Part shown: positions 1 through 7,937 of the stretch, one piece after another
Position numbering within the stretch: position 1 is the first letter of the stretch
How the letters are laid out: every line of letters starts with the position of its first letter
Source: an uncultured Alphaproteobacteria bacterium
GTDB lineage: Bacteria; Pseudomonadota; Alphaproteobacteria; HIMB59; GCA-002718135
DNA length: 64,000 nt
Assembly: GCA_902567855.1 (NCBI GenBank)
Contig: CACFOQ010000008.1
Span: 1 to 64,000, forward strand
Reading direction: 5' to 3'
Notes under the pieces: model-generated
Seen by the model: only the letters and a program-made list of their open reading frames with translations
Told to the model about the DNA's origin: nothing
Database searches by the model: none
Made by a program: the position numbers and the translations under genes

Positions 1-87
1 ATTAAAAATTAATGGTTGAGGTATTCCCCAAAAAGTAGAAGCAAAGGAAGTAAAAAAAACCCCTTTTAAAAGATTGCTTTTGCTCAA
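1..87 (-). CDS. EamA/DMT-type transporter, N-terminal fragment (cut by window edge)
   Basis: Downstream of grxD on the same strand, an open frame runs from a TTG at 87-85 off the left edge. It reads a short polar start (residues S-K-S-N) and then a hydrophobic helix with an F-W-G-I-P-Q-P motif around residues 18-24. This resembles the first membrane helix of EamA drug/metabolite exporters, which often carry a WG near the end of helix 1. Only 29 codons are visible. The frame is closed by a stop at 102-100, so TTG at 87 is the only reasonable start. It lies 2 nt past the grxD stop, which suggests co-transcription. The family call is an inference from one helix. Confidence 0.4.
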   Translation of the reverse strand, partial: MSKSNLLKGVFFTSFASTFWGIPQPLIFN

Positions 88-89
88 AG

Positions 90-434
90 TTAAGAAGGTT
101 TAACTTGTATTCCTCTTGAATTTAATAATTCTAGAAGCTCTCCACTTTCATACATTTCCTTAACAATATCACATCCTCCTATAAATTCTTTTTTAACATA
201 TAATTGAGGAATAGTTGGCCAATCGGAAAACTTTTTTATTCCTTCTCTCATTTCATTACTGTCCAAAACATTAATACTGCTAAAGCTAATTCCTAGGTTT
301 TTTAAAACTTGTACCGTAGCAGCTGAGAATCCACACATAGGAAAATCAGGCGTACCTTTCATAAATAAAACAACATCATTGGCATTTAATTCATTATTTA
401 TACTTTCTGTAACGTCAATATTAATATCATTCAT
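90..434 (-). CDS. grxD: monothiol glutaredoxin, Grx4 type
   Basis: This is a 114-residue glutaredoxin with the CGFS active site at residues 34-37, preceded by the F-M-K-G-T-P strand. The GSH-binding W-P-T-I-P-Q block and the later G-G-C-D motif are also present, and the length is full for a single-domain monothiol Grx. Such proteins coordinate a bridging [2Fe-2S] cluster with glutathione and pass it on in iron-sulfur assembly, often with a BolA partner. bolA lies only 3 nt upstream in the same direction, the classical Grx-BolA pairing. Start is an ATG. Confidence 0.95.
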   Translation of the reverse strand: MNDINIDVTESINNELNANDVVLFMKGTPDFPMCGFSAATVQVLKNLGISFSSINVLDSNEMREGIKKFSDWPTIPQLYVKKEFIGGCDIVKEMYESGELLELLNSRGIQVKPS

Positions 435-437
435 ATT

Positions 438-668
438 TTACTCCAATTTTGTTTTTAACATTAAAGCATGTAATTCTTTACCCATTTTACCTTCTAGAGA
501 GTTATACACCATTTTATGTTGCTCTATCTTACTTTTTCCATCAAAAGTTTTTGAAATAACTGTTGCGCTATAATGATCCCCATCACCTCTTAAATCCTCA
601 ATTATTACTTTAGCGTCTGGAATAGAACTTTTAATTAGTTCTTCAATTATTTTTTTTTCTAAAGGCAT
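438..668 (-). CDS. bolA: BolA family protein
   Basis: A 76-residue single-domain BolA-like protein (IbaG/BolA fold). The family pattern is visible: a helical start, L-R-G-D-G-D-H-Y (26-33), then Q-H-K-M-V-Y at 50-55, and a C-terminal K-E-L-H-A-L in which His67 is the invariant cluster ligand. BolA proteins form heterodimers with CGFS glutaredoxins that hold or transfer [2Fe-2S] clusters. The gene is 3 nt upstream of grxD, so the two partners are probably made from one transcript. The ATG at 668 is the only start giving the full domain. Confidence 0.93.
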   Translation of the reverse strand: MPLEKKIIEELIKSSIPDAKVIIEDLRGDGDHYSATVISKTFDGKSKIEQHKMVYNSLEGKMGKELHALMLKTKLE

Positions 669-711
669 TAAATATTAAATAAAGTATTTATGTTCAAAAG
701 AAAAGTAAGAA

Positions 712-2007
712 TTAAATTTTAAATTTATTTTTATAAATCCAATCAATACTATCTTTTATATCATCATTTGTTAAAAGCTTCTTTATTTCTTTCTCGCTCA
801 GAAATTCATTAATCTTATTATCTTTTAATAATAATTCTATAAATTTTTCTTTTGTATTCCAAGCTTTTGTGCACAAAGATTGTACAGTTAAATACGCTTC
901 TTGACGAGAAAGCCCCTTTTTAATTAGTGCTTTTAAAATATCTTGGCTTTTGTGCAACCCTCCTAAACTATTTAAGTTTTTTTCCATATTTTCTGGGTAA
1001 ACAATTAAATTTTCAATAATGTTAGAAAGTCTATTTAGTGCAAAATCCATTGCTATATTGATATCCGGCGCAAGTATTCTTTCTACACTAGAATGACTTA
1101 TATCTCTTTCATGCCACAGAGCTATATTTTCCATTGTAGGAACAGTAGCACTTCTTATATATCTAGCTAGACCAGTTAAATTTTCACTTAAAATTGGATT
1201 TCTTTTATGAGGCATTGCTGAAGAACCTTTTTGACCTGAACTAAAAAATTCCTCAACTTCTAAAATCTCAGTTCTTTGTAAATGTCTTATTTCGATAACT
1301 AATCTTTCAATAGATGAAGCAATTATCCCCAAAGTAGAAAAATAAAATGCATGTCTATCCCTTGGTATAACTTGCGTTGAAATGTCCTCAGTTTTTAAAT
1401 TTAATTTTTTTGCTACATGTTCCTCTATTCTAGGGTCTATTGAATTGTAAGTTCCAACTGGTCCAGAAATAGAACAAATAGAAATTTCTTCTTTTGCAAT
1501 TTCCAATCTTTTTAAATTTCTTAAAAATTCAAAGTAAAAAGAACCCATCTTTAAACCAAATGAAATCTGTTCAGCATGCACACCATGACTTCTACCAATC
1601 ATAAAAGTATATTTGTGCTCGACAGATTTTTGTTTTAAATTATTAATTAATTTTTTTAACTGCTCAGTAATAATTTCAGCTGTTTGTTTTAATTGATATG
1701 AAAATCCAGTATCAATAATATCACTTGAAGTTACTCCAAAGTGAAAATACTTAGAATTTTCACCTATATAGGTGCTAACATTATTTATATAAGCCACAAC
1801 ATCATGCTTTGTTTCTTTTTCAATTTCTTTAATTTCATCAATATTAAATTTTGCTTTTTTTCTTATATCTTCTGCTGCTTTATTTGGTATTTCACCAAGT
1901 TCAGAAAGTTTTTCAGCTATCAAGCATTCAATTTCAGTCCAAATTTTAAATTTATTTTCATCTGACCATATTGATTGAATTAAAGGTCTATTATATCTTG
2001 GAATCAT
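712..2007 (-). CDS. purB: adenylosuccinate lyase
   Basis: A 431-residue member of the fumarase/aspartase superfamily. The lyase signature G-S-S-A-M-P-H-K-R-N-P lies at 261-271 and the catalytic G-R-S-H-G-V-H-A region at 138-145. PurB cleaves SAICAR and adenylosuccinate with release of fumarate, serving two steps of purine synthesis. Length and motif order match the bacterial enzyme of about 430 residues. It lies 7 nt downstream of map on the same strand and 43 nt upstream of bolA, so a map-purB-bolA-grxD transcript is plausible. Confidence 0.95.
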   Translation of the reverse strand: MIPRYNRPLIQSIWSDENKFKIWTEIECLIAEKLSELGEIPNKAAEDIRKKAKFNIDEIKEIEKETKHDVVAYINNVSTYIGENSKYFHFGVTSSDIIDTGFSYQLKQTAEIITEQLKKLINNLKQKSVEHKYTFMIGRSHGVHAEQISFGLKMGSFYFEFLRNLKRLEIAKEEISICSISGPVGTYNSIDPRIEEHVAKKLNLKTEDISTQVIPRDRHAFYFSTLGIIASSIERLVIEIRHLQRTEILEVEEFFSSGQKGSSAMPHKRNPILSENLTGLARYIRSATVPTMENIALWHERDISHSSVERILAPDINIAMDFALNRLSNIIENLIVYPENMEKNLNSLGGLHKSQDILKALIKKGLSRQEAYLTVQSLCTKAWNTKEKFIELLLKDNKINEFLSEKEIKKLLTNDDIKDSIDWIYKNKFKI

Positions 2008-2014
2008 TAAGCTC

Positions 2015-2809
2015 TTATAAAGGATTTATTGGAAAATCGGAATTATTATGAGAAAGAGTAAATATTTCATTGCCTTTTTCAGTAATACCAATTGTATGTT
2101 CAAATTGTGCTGACAAAGATTTATCTTTTGTAACAGCTGTCCAACCATCGTTTAATATTTTTGTTCTCCAATCTCCTAAGTTTATCATTGGTTCTATTGT
2201 AAAAAACATTCCTGGTTTTAATATTGGCCCTTCTCCAAGATTTCCATAATGCAAAACACTGGGAGGAGTATGAAAATCTTTTCCTATCCCATGTCCACAA
2301 AAATCTCTTACAACTGAGTAATGATTTTTTTCTGCATGATTTTGTATTTCATACCCTATATCTCCTAAATGTTTCCCTGGTAAGGCATTTTCTATGCCTA
2401 TAAGTAGGCACTCATATGTTGTTTTTAATAGTGAATAAATTTTATTGTTTATTGGTCCCGCAACATACATTCTTGAGCTATCACCATACCAACCATTTAA
2501 AATAACAGTGACATCAACATTAATTATATCATTATCTTTTAATATTTTCTGATCATTAGGAATCCCATGACACACAACATGATTAACAGATGTACAGACT
2601 GATTTAGGGAAACCTTTATAATTTAAAGGTGCTGGAATAGCTTCATTTTTAATAATTAATTCATGACAAAAATCATTAATTTCTAACGTAGATATACCCG
2701 GTTTAATAAGTGATTTTAATTGATCTAATATTTTTGCAGCAAGAGACCCAGCCTTTCTCATACCTTCAAAATCTTTAGATGTATAAATAGGTATATTGTT
2801 AGACTGCAT
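2015..2809 (-). CDS. map: methionine aminopeptidase, type I
   Basis: A 264-residue type I enzyme that removes the initiator Met from nascent proteins. All five metal ligands are visible: Asp99 and Asp110, His173 within C-G-H-G-I-G, Glu206 in F-T-I-E-P-M and Glu237 in Q-F-E-H-T. The substrate-side His81 (V-N-H) is also present. There is no N-terminal zinc-finger extension, as usual in bacteria. The gene is divergent from the CinA-like gene across 88 bp that must hold both promoters. Confidence 0.95.
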   Translation of the reverse strand: MQSNNIPIYTSKDFEGMRKAGSLAAKILDQLKSLIKPGISTLEINDFCHELIIKNEAIPAPLNYKGFPKSVCTSVNHVVCHGIPNDQKILKDNDIINVDVTVILNGWYGDSSRMYVAGPINNKIYSLLKTTYECLLIGIENALPGKHLGDIGYEIQNHAEKNHYSVVRDFCGHGIGKDFHTPPSVLHYGNLGEGPILKPGMFFTIEPMINLGDWRTKILNDGWTAVTKDKSLSAQFEHTIGITEKGNEIFTLSHNNSDFPINPL

Positions 2810-2897
2810 TAAATTTTCTTTTATACTAATAATTAGAAGTATTAAATAGATATCAGATATATATTTAATTGAAGCTTTTAATTGTATAAAAGCAATA

Positions 2898-3644
2898 ATG
2901 GCAATTTTAAAAGCTGGAATATTGGTAATAGGAGATGAGATTTTATCTGGTAGAACTCATGATACAAATTCAAATTTTATAGCAAAAAAACTTACTGAAT
3001 CAGGAATCTCTTTAGAAGAAATTAAAATTATTCATGATCATAAAGAAACAATCATTATTAATATAAAAGAATTTCATAAAAAATATGATTATGTTTTTAC
3101 TACAGGAGGTATTGGCCCAACTCATGACGATATAACGTCTGAAAGTATTGCTGAAGCATTTAATTTAAAATACTGCTTTCATGACGAGGCTTACAAAATA
3201 TTAGAAAATTATTATCCTGTTGGTCAATTTAATGAAGGAAGAAAAAAAATGGCAAAAATGCCTGAGAATGCAAAATTAATAGAAAATCCTCTTACTGTAG
3301 CCCCAGGATTCATCGTAAAAAATATTTATGTGCTACCTGGTGTCCCAGAAATCATGCAAAAAATGTTCATTAGTTTATTAGAAAAAATACAAAAAGGCCC
3401 TCCAAAAAAAATCATAACAATTAATACAAATTTATATGAAAGTGCTATTTCAACAAATTTAGAAAAGATTCAAAAAAAATTTAAAGAATGCAGTATAGGT
3501 AGCTATCCTTTTTTTAATTATATTACAAAAGTCGGAGGTGTAAATATTGTTATTTCTTCTTGGACAATTGAAAATCTAGACGAAATTTCCATAGAAATTC
3601 AAAATATGATTTCATTATTAGGTGGAAAAAGTTCAATAGTCTGA
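2898..3644 (+). CDS. CinA-like / molybdopterin-binding (MoCF) domain protein
   Basis: A 248-residue protein made almost entirely of the MoaB/Mog-like MoCF domain. It begins with the G-I-L-V-I-G-D-E-I-L-S-G-R strand and carries the signature F-T-T-G-G-I-G-P-T-H-D-D-I-T at 67-80. The P-G-V-P motif (around 147) is typical of COG1058, the N-terminal half of CinA. It lacks the C-terminal NMN deamidase domain found in full CinA. COG1058 proteins have been linked to ADP-ribose/CoA pyrophosphatase activity; the role here is uncertain. moaA is nearby but on the other strand, so a molybdenum-cofactor role is not demonstrated. Confidence 0.8.
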   Translation: MAILKAGILVIGDEILSGRTHDTNSNFIAKKLTESGISLEEIKIIHDHKETIIINIKEFHKKYDYVFTTGGIGPTHDDITSESIAEAFNLKYCFHDEAYKILENYYPVGQFNEGRKKMAKMPENAKLIENPLTVAPGFIVKNIYVLPGVPEIMQKMFISLLEKIQKGPPKKIITINTNLYESAISTNLEKIQKKFKECSIGSYPFFNYITKVGGVNIVISSWTIENLDEISIEIQNMISLLGGKSSIV

Positions 3645-3659
3645 TAAATGCATAAATTT

Positions 3660-3744
3660 GGCCTCGTGGTGGAATGGTAGACACAAAGGACTTAAAATCC
3701 TTGCCCTTTTGGGAGTGCCGGTTCAAGTCCGGCCGAGGCTACCA
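3660..3744 (+). tRNA. tRNA-Leu (UAA anticodon)
   Basis: An 85-nt cloverleaf with a long variable arm. The acceptor is GGCCTCG paired with CGAGGCT (one G-U at the end). The anticodon stem AAGGA/TCCTT encloses a 7-nt loop CTTAAAA with anticodon TAA. The T arm is GCCGG-TTCAAGT-CCGGC, followed by discriminator A and an encoded CCA at 3742-3744. The long variable arm with the UAA anticodon identifies leucine. It starts 15 nt after the CinA-like stop. Confidence 0.95.
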
Positions 3745-3770
3745 AAAAAAATTAAAAAACCTATTTCCAT

Positions 3771-4148
3771 ATGATTAGATTTGTAACTTTAGGAACTAAT
3801 GATTTAAAAAAAAGTTCTAATTTTTATGATGAAATTTTAAAGATATTAGACATTATTAGAATTGAAGAAGAAGAAGGAAGATATGTGGGGTATGCAAAAG
3901 AAAAAACAGAAAAATTAGCATATTTTTATATTATGAGCCCATTTAATAAAGATAAAGCTACAATTGGAAATGGAACAATGATTTCATTTGATGCTCAAAC
4001 ACCAGAAAAAATTAATGAAATTCATAAAAAAGCTATAGAACTTGGAGCAATCAATGAAGGTGACCCTGGACCCAGACATGGTGAAAATTATTATGGATAT
4101 TTTAGAGATTTAGATGGAAATAAAATTTGCGTGTTTGCTGAAAATTAA
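3771..4148 (+). CDS. VOC superfamily (glyoxalase/dioxygenase-like) protein
   Basis: A 125-residue single vicinal-oxygen-chelate domain with two beta-alpha-beta-beta-beta halves. It opens with the typical F-V-T-L-G-T-N-D-L-K-K-S strand-helix and ends with a Y-G-Y-F-R-D-L-D-G-N-K hairpin. Such small proteins include glyoxalase I-like and uncharacterised lyases. The usual N-terminal metal-ligand His (second or third residue) is replaced here by Arg/Phe, so metal binding and catalysis are uncertain. It converges on nadK, ending 4 nt from the nadK stop. Confidence 0.75.
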   Translation: MIRFVTLGTNDLKKSSNFYDEILKILDIIRIEEEEGRYVGYAKEKTEKLAYFYIMSPFNKDKATIGNGTMISFDAQTPEKINEIHKKAIELGAINEGDPGPRHGENYYGYFRDLDGNKICVFAEN

Positions 4149-4152
4149 AGAT

Positions 4153-4911
4153 TTAAGAATAAAATTGTTCTTTTAATACTCTTTCTTCCATTGAATGTTT
4201 AGAATCTAACAGTATTTTACAAGAACTTTTTTGAGAAGAAATAATATCAACTTTTACTATATTTCTAAATTCACTATGATCTGCTGTAACGCTTACAGGT
4301 CTATTAATATTATCAATAACTTCAAATTTTATATTTGAGTTATGTTGTAATAGGGCACCTCTCCATCTTCTAGGACGAAATGCACTTATAGGAGTTAAAG
4401 CTAGTAAATTAGAATTAAGTGGTATGATACTTCCATGAGCAGAGAGATTATATGCAGTACTACCTGCAGCAGTTGCAACTAATACACCATCACATACAAG
4501 TTCTTTAATTCGTTCAATTTCATTTATCTTAATTTTAATCTTAGAGGCTTGATGAGTTTGTCTCATCATTGAAACTTCATTAAATGCAATTGAATTAAAA
4601 GATTTATTGTTACTATCAGTAGCATTCATTTGAAGAGGATACAAAATTGTTTCATGTGATTGTTTTACTAATATTTCTAAATCTTCATCATTTTTGGCAT
4701 TCATAAGAAAACCTACTGAACCACAATTTATGCCAAAGAAGGGTTTATTTAATTGATGAAAGTCATGTAAATTTTTAAGCATAAAACCATCTCCGCCTAT
4801 TGGCACTATTATATCTGCATCCTCAGGCTGATTTTGTCCATATTTAGATACTAAGTATTCCTTAGCTTCTATCGCTTCTTTTGATTTTGAATTACTAAAA
4901 TAAAATTTCAT
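4153..4911 (-). CDS. nadK: NAD kinase
   Basis: A 252-residue ATP-NAD kinase that phosphorylates NAD to NADP. The G-G-D-G motif lies at 39-42, the N-E motif at 111-112, and the glycine-rich D-G-V-L-V-A-T-A-A-G-S-T-A-Y block at 141-154. It is on the short side of the family, as in other alphaproteobacteria. Its ATG shares one base with the moaA stop (TAATG), indicating translational coupling with moaA. Confidence 0.93.
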   Translation of the reverse strand: MKFYFSNSKSKEAIEAKEYLVSKYGQNQPEDADIIVPIGGDGFMLKNLHDFHQLNKPFFGINCGSVGFLMNAKNDEDLEILVKQSHETILYPLQMNATDSNNKSFNSIAFNEVSMMRQTHQASKIKIKINEIERIKELVCDGVLVATAAGSTAYNLSAHGSIIPLNSNLLALTPISAFRPRRWRGALLQHNSNIKFEVIDNINRPVSVTADHSEFRNIVKVDIISSQKSSCKILLDSKHSMEERVLKEQFYS

Positions 4912-5903
4912 TAGCCACCTGTAACATTCATATGTCTTTGAATATAAGGTTTATTATTTTCTTCAATTAAAAAATCATGTCTCTTAGGTTTAATTTTTAG
5001 AGCATAATTAATTTTTTCTTTAATATAATCATTGCCATAATCATTTCTTAAGATATCTCTAAAATCAATATAATCATTTTGTCCTAAGCACATAAAAAGT
5101 TTTCCAGTACTAGTAATTCTAATTCTATTACAAGATGAACAGAAATTATTACTTAAAGGTGTAATAAAGCCAACATTTATAGATAATTTTTTGCTTTGAT
5201 AATATAAAGCTGGACCACCAGTACTCTTATCAATTTTTTTAAATTCAAAAATTGAATTAAGCTTATTAAAAGTTTGATCTAATGGAATAAATTGATGATA
5301 TCTATCAATTCCAGTTTCTTCCATTGGCATAACTTCAATGAAAGTTATATCTATTTTTAATTTGTTGGCCCAAATTATCAATTTTTCTAATTCATTTTCA
5401 TTAAAGTTTTTCAATGCTACAACATTTATTTTGACTTTTATTTTATTCTTTATTGCTTCTTTGATACCTTTGATTACATTATCTAAATTTCCAAATCTTG
5501 TAATCTCTTTATATTTGTCTGGATCTATAGTATCTAAAGAAATATTAATTCGATTAACTCCAAATTTTTTTAATTCTTTTGCATGTTTTGCTAATAAAGT
5601 TCCGTTTGAAGTTAATGTAATCTCTTTTAAATTAGTTTTATTTTTTTTAAAATTTAGTTTTTTTATTAATTCAATAATATCTCTTCTTACTAAAGGCTCC
5701 CCACCGGTAATTCTGATTTTACTTACACCAAGTTCGATAAAGTTATCACAAAGTCTTTCAATTTCTTCTAGAGTTAATATTTCACTTTTTGGTAAAAAAG
5801 TCATTTTTTCTTTCATGCAGTAAACACATCTAAGATCACATCTATCTGTTACAGAAACTCTCAGGTAGTTTATTTTTCTGCTGAATTGATCAACTAATGT
5901 CAT
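4911..5903 (-). CDS. moaA: GTP 3',8-cyclase MoaA
   Basis: A 330-residue radical-SAM enzyme catalysing the first step of molybdenum cofactor synthesis. It has the N-terminal C-x3-C-x2-C SAM-cluster site at Cys22/26/29 and the C-terminal second-cluster site Cys255/258/272. It ends in the double glycine required for activity. A TTG four codons further upstream (5915) is also in frame; the ATG at 5903 is preferred because it gives the usual N terminus just before the Q-F-x-R strand. The gene overlaps the DUF3553 stop by 14 nt and is coupled to nadK. No other moa genes are in the window. Confidence 0.93.
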   Translation of the reverse strand: MTLVDQFSRKINYLRVSVTDRCDLRCVYCMKEKMTFLPKSEILTLEEIERLCDNFIELGVSKIRITGGEPLVRRDIIELIKKLNFKKNKTNLKEITLTSNGTLLAKHAKELKKFGVNRINISLDTIDPDKYKEITRFGNLDNVIKGIKEAIKNKIKVKINVVALKNFNENELEKLIIWANKLKIDITFIEVMPMEETGIDRYHQFIPLDQTFNKLNSIFEFKKIDKSTGGPALYYQSKKLSINVGFITPLSNNFCSSCNRIRITSTGKLFMCLGQNDYIDFRDILRNDYGNDYIKEKINYALKIKPKRHDFLIEENNKPYIQRHMNVTGG

Positions 5904-6084
5904 TATAAGATACAACTTCTAAATTAATTTCATTTATGTTGACAACTTTTTTGCCAACATTTTCAAAATTTACTGTAATTTTATTATCTATTGATGATTG
6001 TATTTGACCAATTCCCCATTCATTATTATTTTTGTTAATTACATAGTTCCCTGGAATGAAATCCATTCTATTTTCTTCAACCAT
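5890..6084 (-). CDS. DUF3553 family small protein
   Basis: A 64-residue protein with the DUF3553 pattern: F-x-P-G-x-x-V near the start, E-W-G-I-G-Q-I-Q-S in the middle, then I-T-V-N-F-E-N-V-G-K-K-V-V. These are short SH3-like beta proteins found in alphaproteobacteria, of unknown function. The ATG at 6084 was chosen over a TTG one codon upstream; an internal ATG at 6066 would also keep the whole domain. It overlaps moaA by 14 nt, so both are probably co-translated. Confidence 0.8.
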   Translation of the reverse strand: MVEENRMDFIPGNYVINKNNNEWGIGQIQSSIDNKITVNFENVGKKVVNINEINLEVVSYNDIS

Positions 6085-6111
6085 CAAATTTACTATATAC
6101 TTTAAATGTAT

Positions 6112-6522
6112 TTAATTTAATTTTTTTTCTGCTTTTTCATGCATTTCTTGTGCTTCTAAACTTAATGTAGCAACAGGTCTTGCCTCTAGCCTTTTTATAC
6201 TTATTGGCTCTCCAGTTTCATCGCAATATCCATAACTTCCATCCTCAATTCTTTTTAAGGCAGAGTCAATTTTGTTAATTAACTTTCTTTCTCTATCTCT
6301 TGTTCTTAATTCAAAAGATCTTTCTATTTCTTCAGAAGCTCTATCTGTAACATCAGGTTTTGCAGTATTTTCTTCTTTTTGAAGATTAGCTAGAGTTTGA
6401 CTAGATTCTTTTAGCAAATCTTTTTTCCAATCAATTAATTTAATGCGAAAATATTCTTTCATTTTTGCATTCATAAATTTTTCTTTTTTTGTTGGTTTAT
6501 AGTTTTTAGAAATTTTAGTCAT
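6112..6522 (-). CDS. dksA: RNA polymerase-binding transcription factor DksA
   Basis: A 136-residue DksA: a long coiled-coil (about residues 17-95) followed by a degenerate zinc finger and a C-terminal helix. Only Cys100 of the four zinc ligands remains; the other positions are Thr103, Ser121 and Ala124, a pattern common in alphaproteobacterial DksA. The protein binds the RNA polymerase secondary channel and acts with ppGpp. It is divergent from recA across 229 bp. Confidence 0.9.
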   Translation of the reverse strand: MTKISKNYKPTKKEKFMNAKMKEYFRIKLIDWKKDLLKESSQTLANLQKEENTAKPDVTDRASEEIERSFELRTRDRERKLINKIDSALKRIEDGSYGYCDETGEPISIKRLEARPVATLSLEAQEMHEKAEKKLN

Positions 6523-6653
6523 TTTTTTAGGACATGAGCAAATATCAAAAGATATTAATAATTCAAGAAATATAATGCTAAAATATATAAAATCAATTTT
6601 AGATGTTATAATAAATCTATATTTTTCAAATAGTTAAATAATATATCTAATAA

Positions 6654-6668
6654 GAACAAAAATAGAAC
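6654..6668. promoter_or_regulatory. LexA (SOS) box upstream of recA
   Basis: GAAC-AAAAATA-GAAC is an exact match to the alphaproteobacterial LexA operator GAAC-N7-GAAC (equivalent to GTTC-N7-GTTC). It sits 84 bp upstream of the recA ATG in the dksA-recA divergent region. A third GAAC follows at 6680-6683, but its spacing (11 nt) does not fit a second operator. No lexA gene is in the window. Confidence 0.75.
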
Positions 6669-6751
6669 TTTTCAAATAAGAACAAAACATGTACAAAATC
6701 AAAAATTTGCAAGAATCTTATTTAAAAACTAAGGAACAAAGGAGAAAATAA

Positions 6752-7849
6752 ATGTCTCAAACTAAATTTAAAGTAATAGAAAATAATAATATGGATAAAG
6801 AAAATAGAAATAAGTCATTGGAAGCTGCCGTAGGATTAATTGAAAAAAACTATGGAAAAGGCTCAATCATGAAGCTTGGCTCTAAGACAAATGTTGAAAT
6901 TGAGTCTATTTCAACTGGCTCATTAGGACTTGATATTGCCTTGGGCATTGGTGGAGTGCCCAAAGGAAGAATAGTAGAGATCTATGGTCCTGAAAGTTCA
7001 GGTAAAACAACTTTAGCTACCCACATAGTTGCCGAATCTCAAAAAAAAGGTGGAAATTGTGCCTTTATAGATGCTGAACATGCTTTAGATCCAGCTTATG
7101 CAAAAAAACTAGGAGTAAATTTGGAAGAATTATTAATTTCTCAACCTGATACGGGAGAGCAAGGTTTAGAAATTGCAGATTCGCTAATCAAATCAGGTGG
7201 TATAGATGTTTTGGTTGTAGATTCTGTGGCAGCACTAGTACCACGAGCAGAACTTGAGGGAGATATGGGAGATTCTCTTCCAGGACTGCAAGCTAGATTA
7301 ATGAGTCAAGCTTTAAGAAAATTAACTAGTTCTATAGCTCAATCAAATACATTGGTTGTTTTTATCAATCAATTAAGAATGAAAATAGGAGTAATGTTTG
7401 GGAGTCCTGAAACTACAACTGGCGGTAATGCTTTAAAATTTTATTCATCTGTTAGATTAGATATTAGAAGAATAGGAGCCATAAAAGAAAAAGATGAAAT
7501 TATAGGCAATCAAACTAGGGTTAAAATAGTTAAAAATAAGGTTGCCCCTCCATTTAAAGTTGTAGAATTTGATATTATGTATGGAGAGGGAATTTCTAAA
7601 TTAGGCGAACTTGTTGATTTAGGCGTTAAGGCAGAAATTATTGATAAGTCTGGTTCATGGTTTGCATACAATAATCAAAAAATTGGTCAAGGCAGAGAGA
7701 ATGTTAAAACTTTTCTTAAAGAAAATCCTGAAATTAAAAAGGAAATAGAAAATAAAATACTTCTAAATGCTGGAATAGTTGAAAAAGCTATGATGGAGGG
7801 AGAAGTTAAAACTAAAGAAACTAAAGATGGTAAGACAAAAGAAGAGTAA
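6752..7849 (+). CDS. recA: recombinase RecA
   Basis: A full-length 365-residue RecA that polymerises on single-stranded DNA, drives strand exchange and stimulates LexA cleavage. It has Walker [10 protein letters not shown] at 79-87, the F-I-D-A-E-H-A-L-D block and the [12 protein letters not shown] loop 2 region. A strong ribosome site (AAAGGAG) precedes the ATG at 6752. Regulation by LexA is suggested by the upstream GAAC-N7-GAAC box, and a hairpin terminator follows. Confidence 0.97.
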   Translation: MSQTKFKVIENNNMDKENRNKSLEAAVGLIEKNYGKGSIMKLGSKTNVEIESISTGSLGLDIALGIGGVPKGRIVEIYGPESSGKTTLATHIVAESQKKGGNCAFIDAEHALDPAYAKKLGVNLEELLISQPDTGEQGLEIADSLIKSGGIDVLVVDSVAALVPRAELEGDMGDSLPGLQARLMSQALRKLTSSIAQSNTLVVFINQLRMKIGVMFGSPETTTGGNALKFYSSVRLDIRRIGAIKEKDEIIGNQTRVKIVKNKVAPPFKVVEFDIMYGEGISKLGELVDLGVKAEIIDKSGSWFAYNNQKIGQGRENVKTFLKENPEIKKEIENKILLNAGIVEKAMMEGEVKTKETKDGKTKEE

Positions 7850-7868
7850 TAAATATTAATAATTTTTT

Positions 7869-7898
7869 AAAAAGGGAGTAATTATCTCCCTTTTTTTT
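7869..7898 (+). terminator. rho-independent terminator after recA
   Basis: The stem AAAGGGAG/CTCCCTTT with loop TAATTAT is followed by an 8-base T run. It separates recA from alaS, implying that alaS has its own promoter in the remaining 40 bp or depends on readthrough. Confidence 0.85.
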
Positions 7899-7937
7899 GT
7901 ATTAGACATACTAAAAATCTAGTAATAATACTTGCTA

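Noticed and set aside
6680-6683. A third GAAC as part of a second LexA box
   Set aside because: Its spacing to the preceding GAAC is 11 nt, not the 7 nt required.
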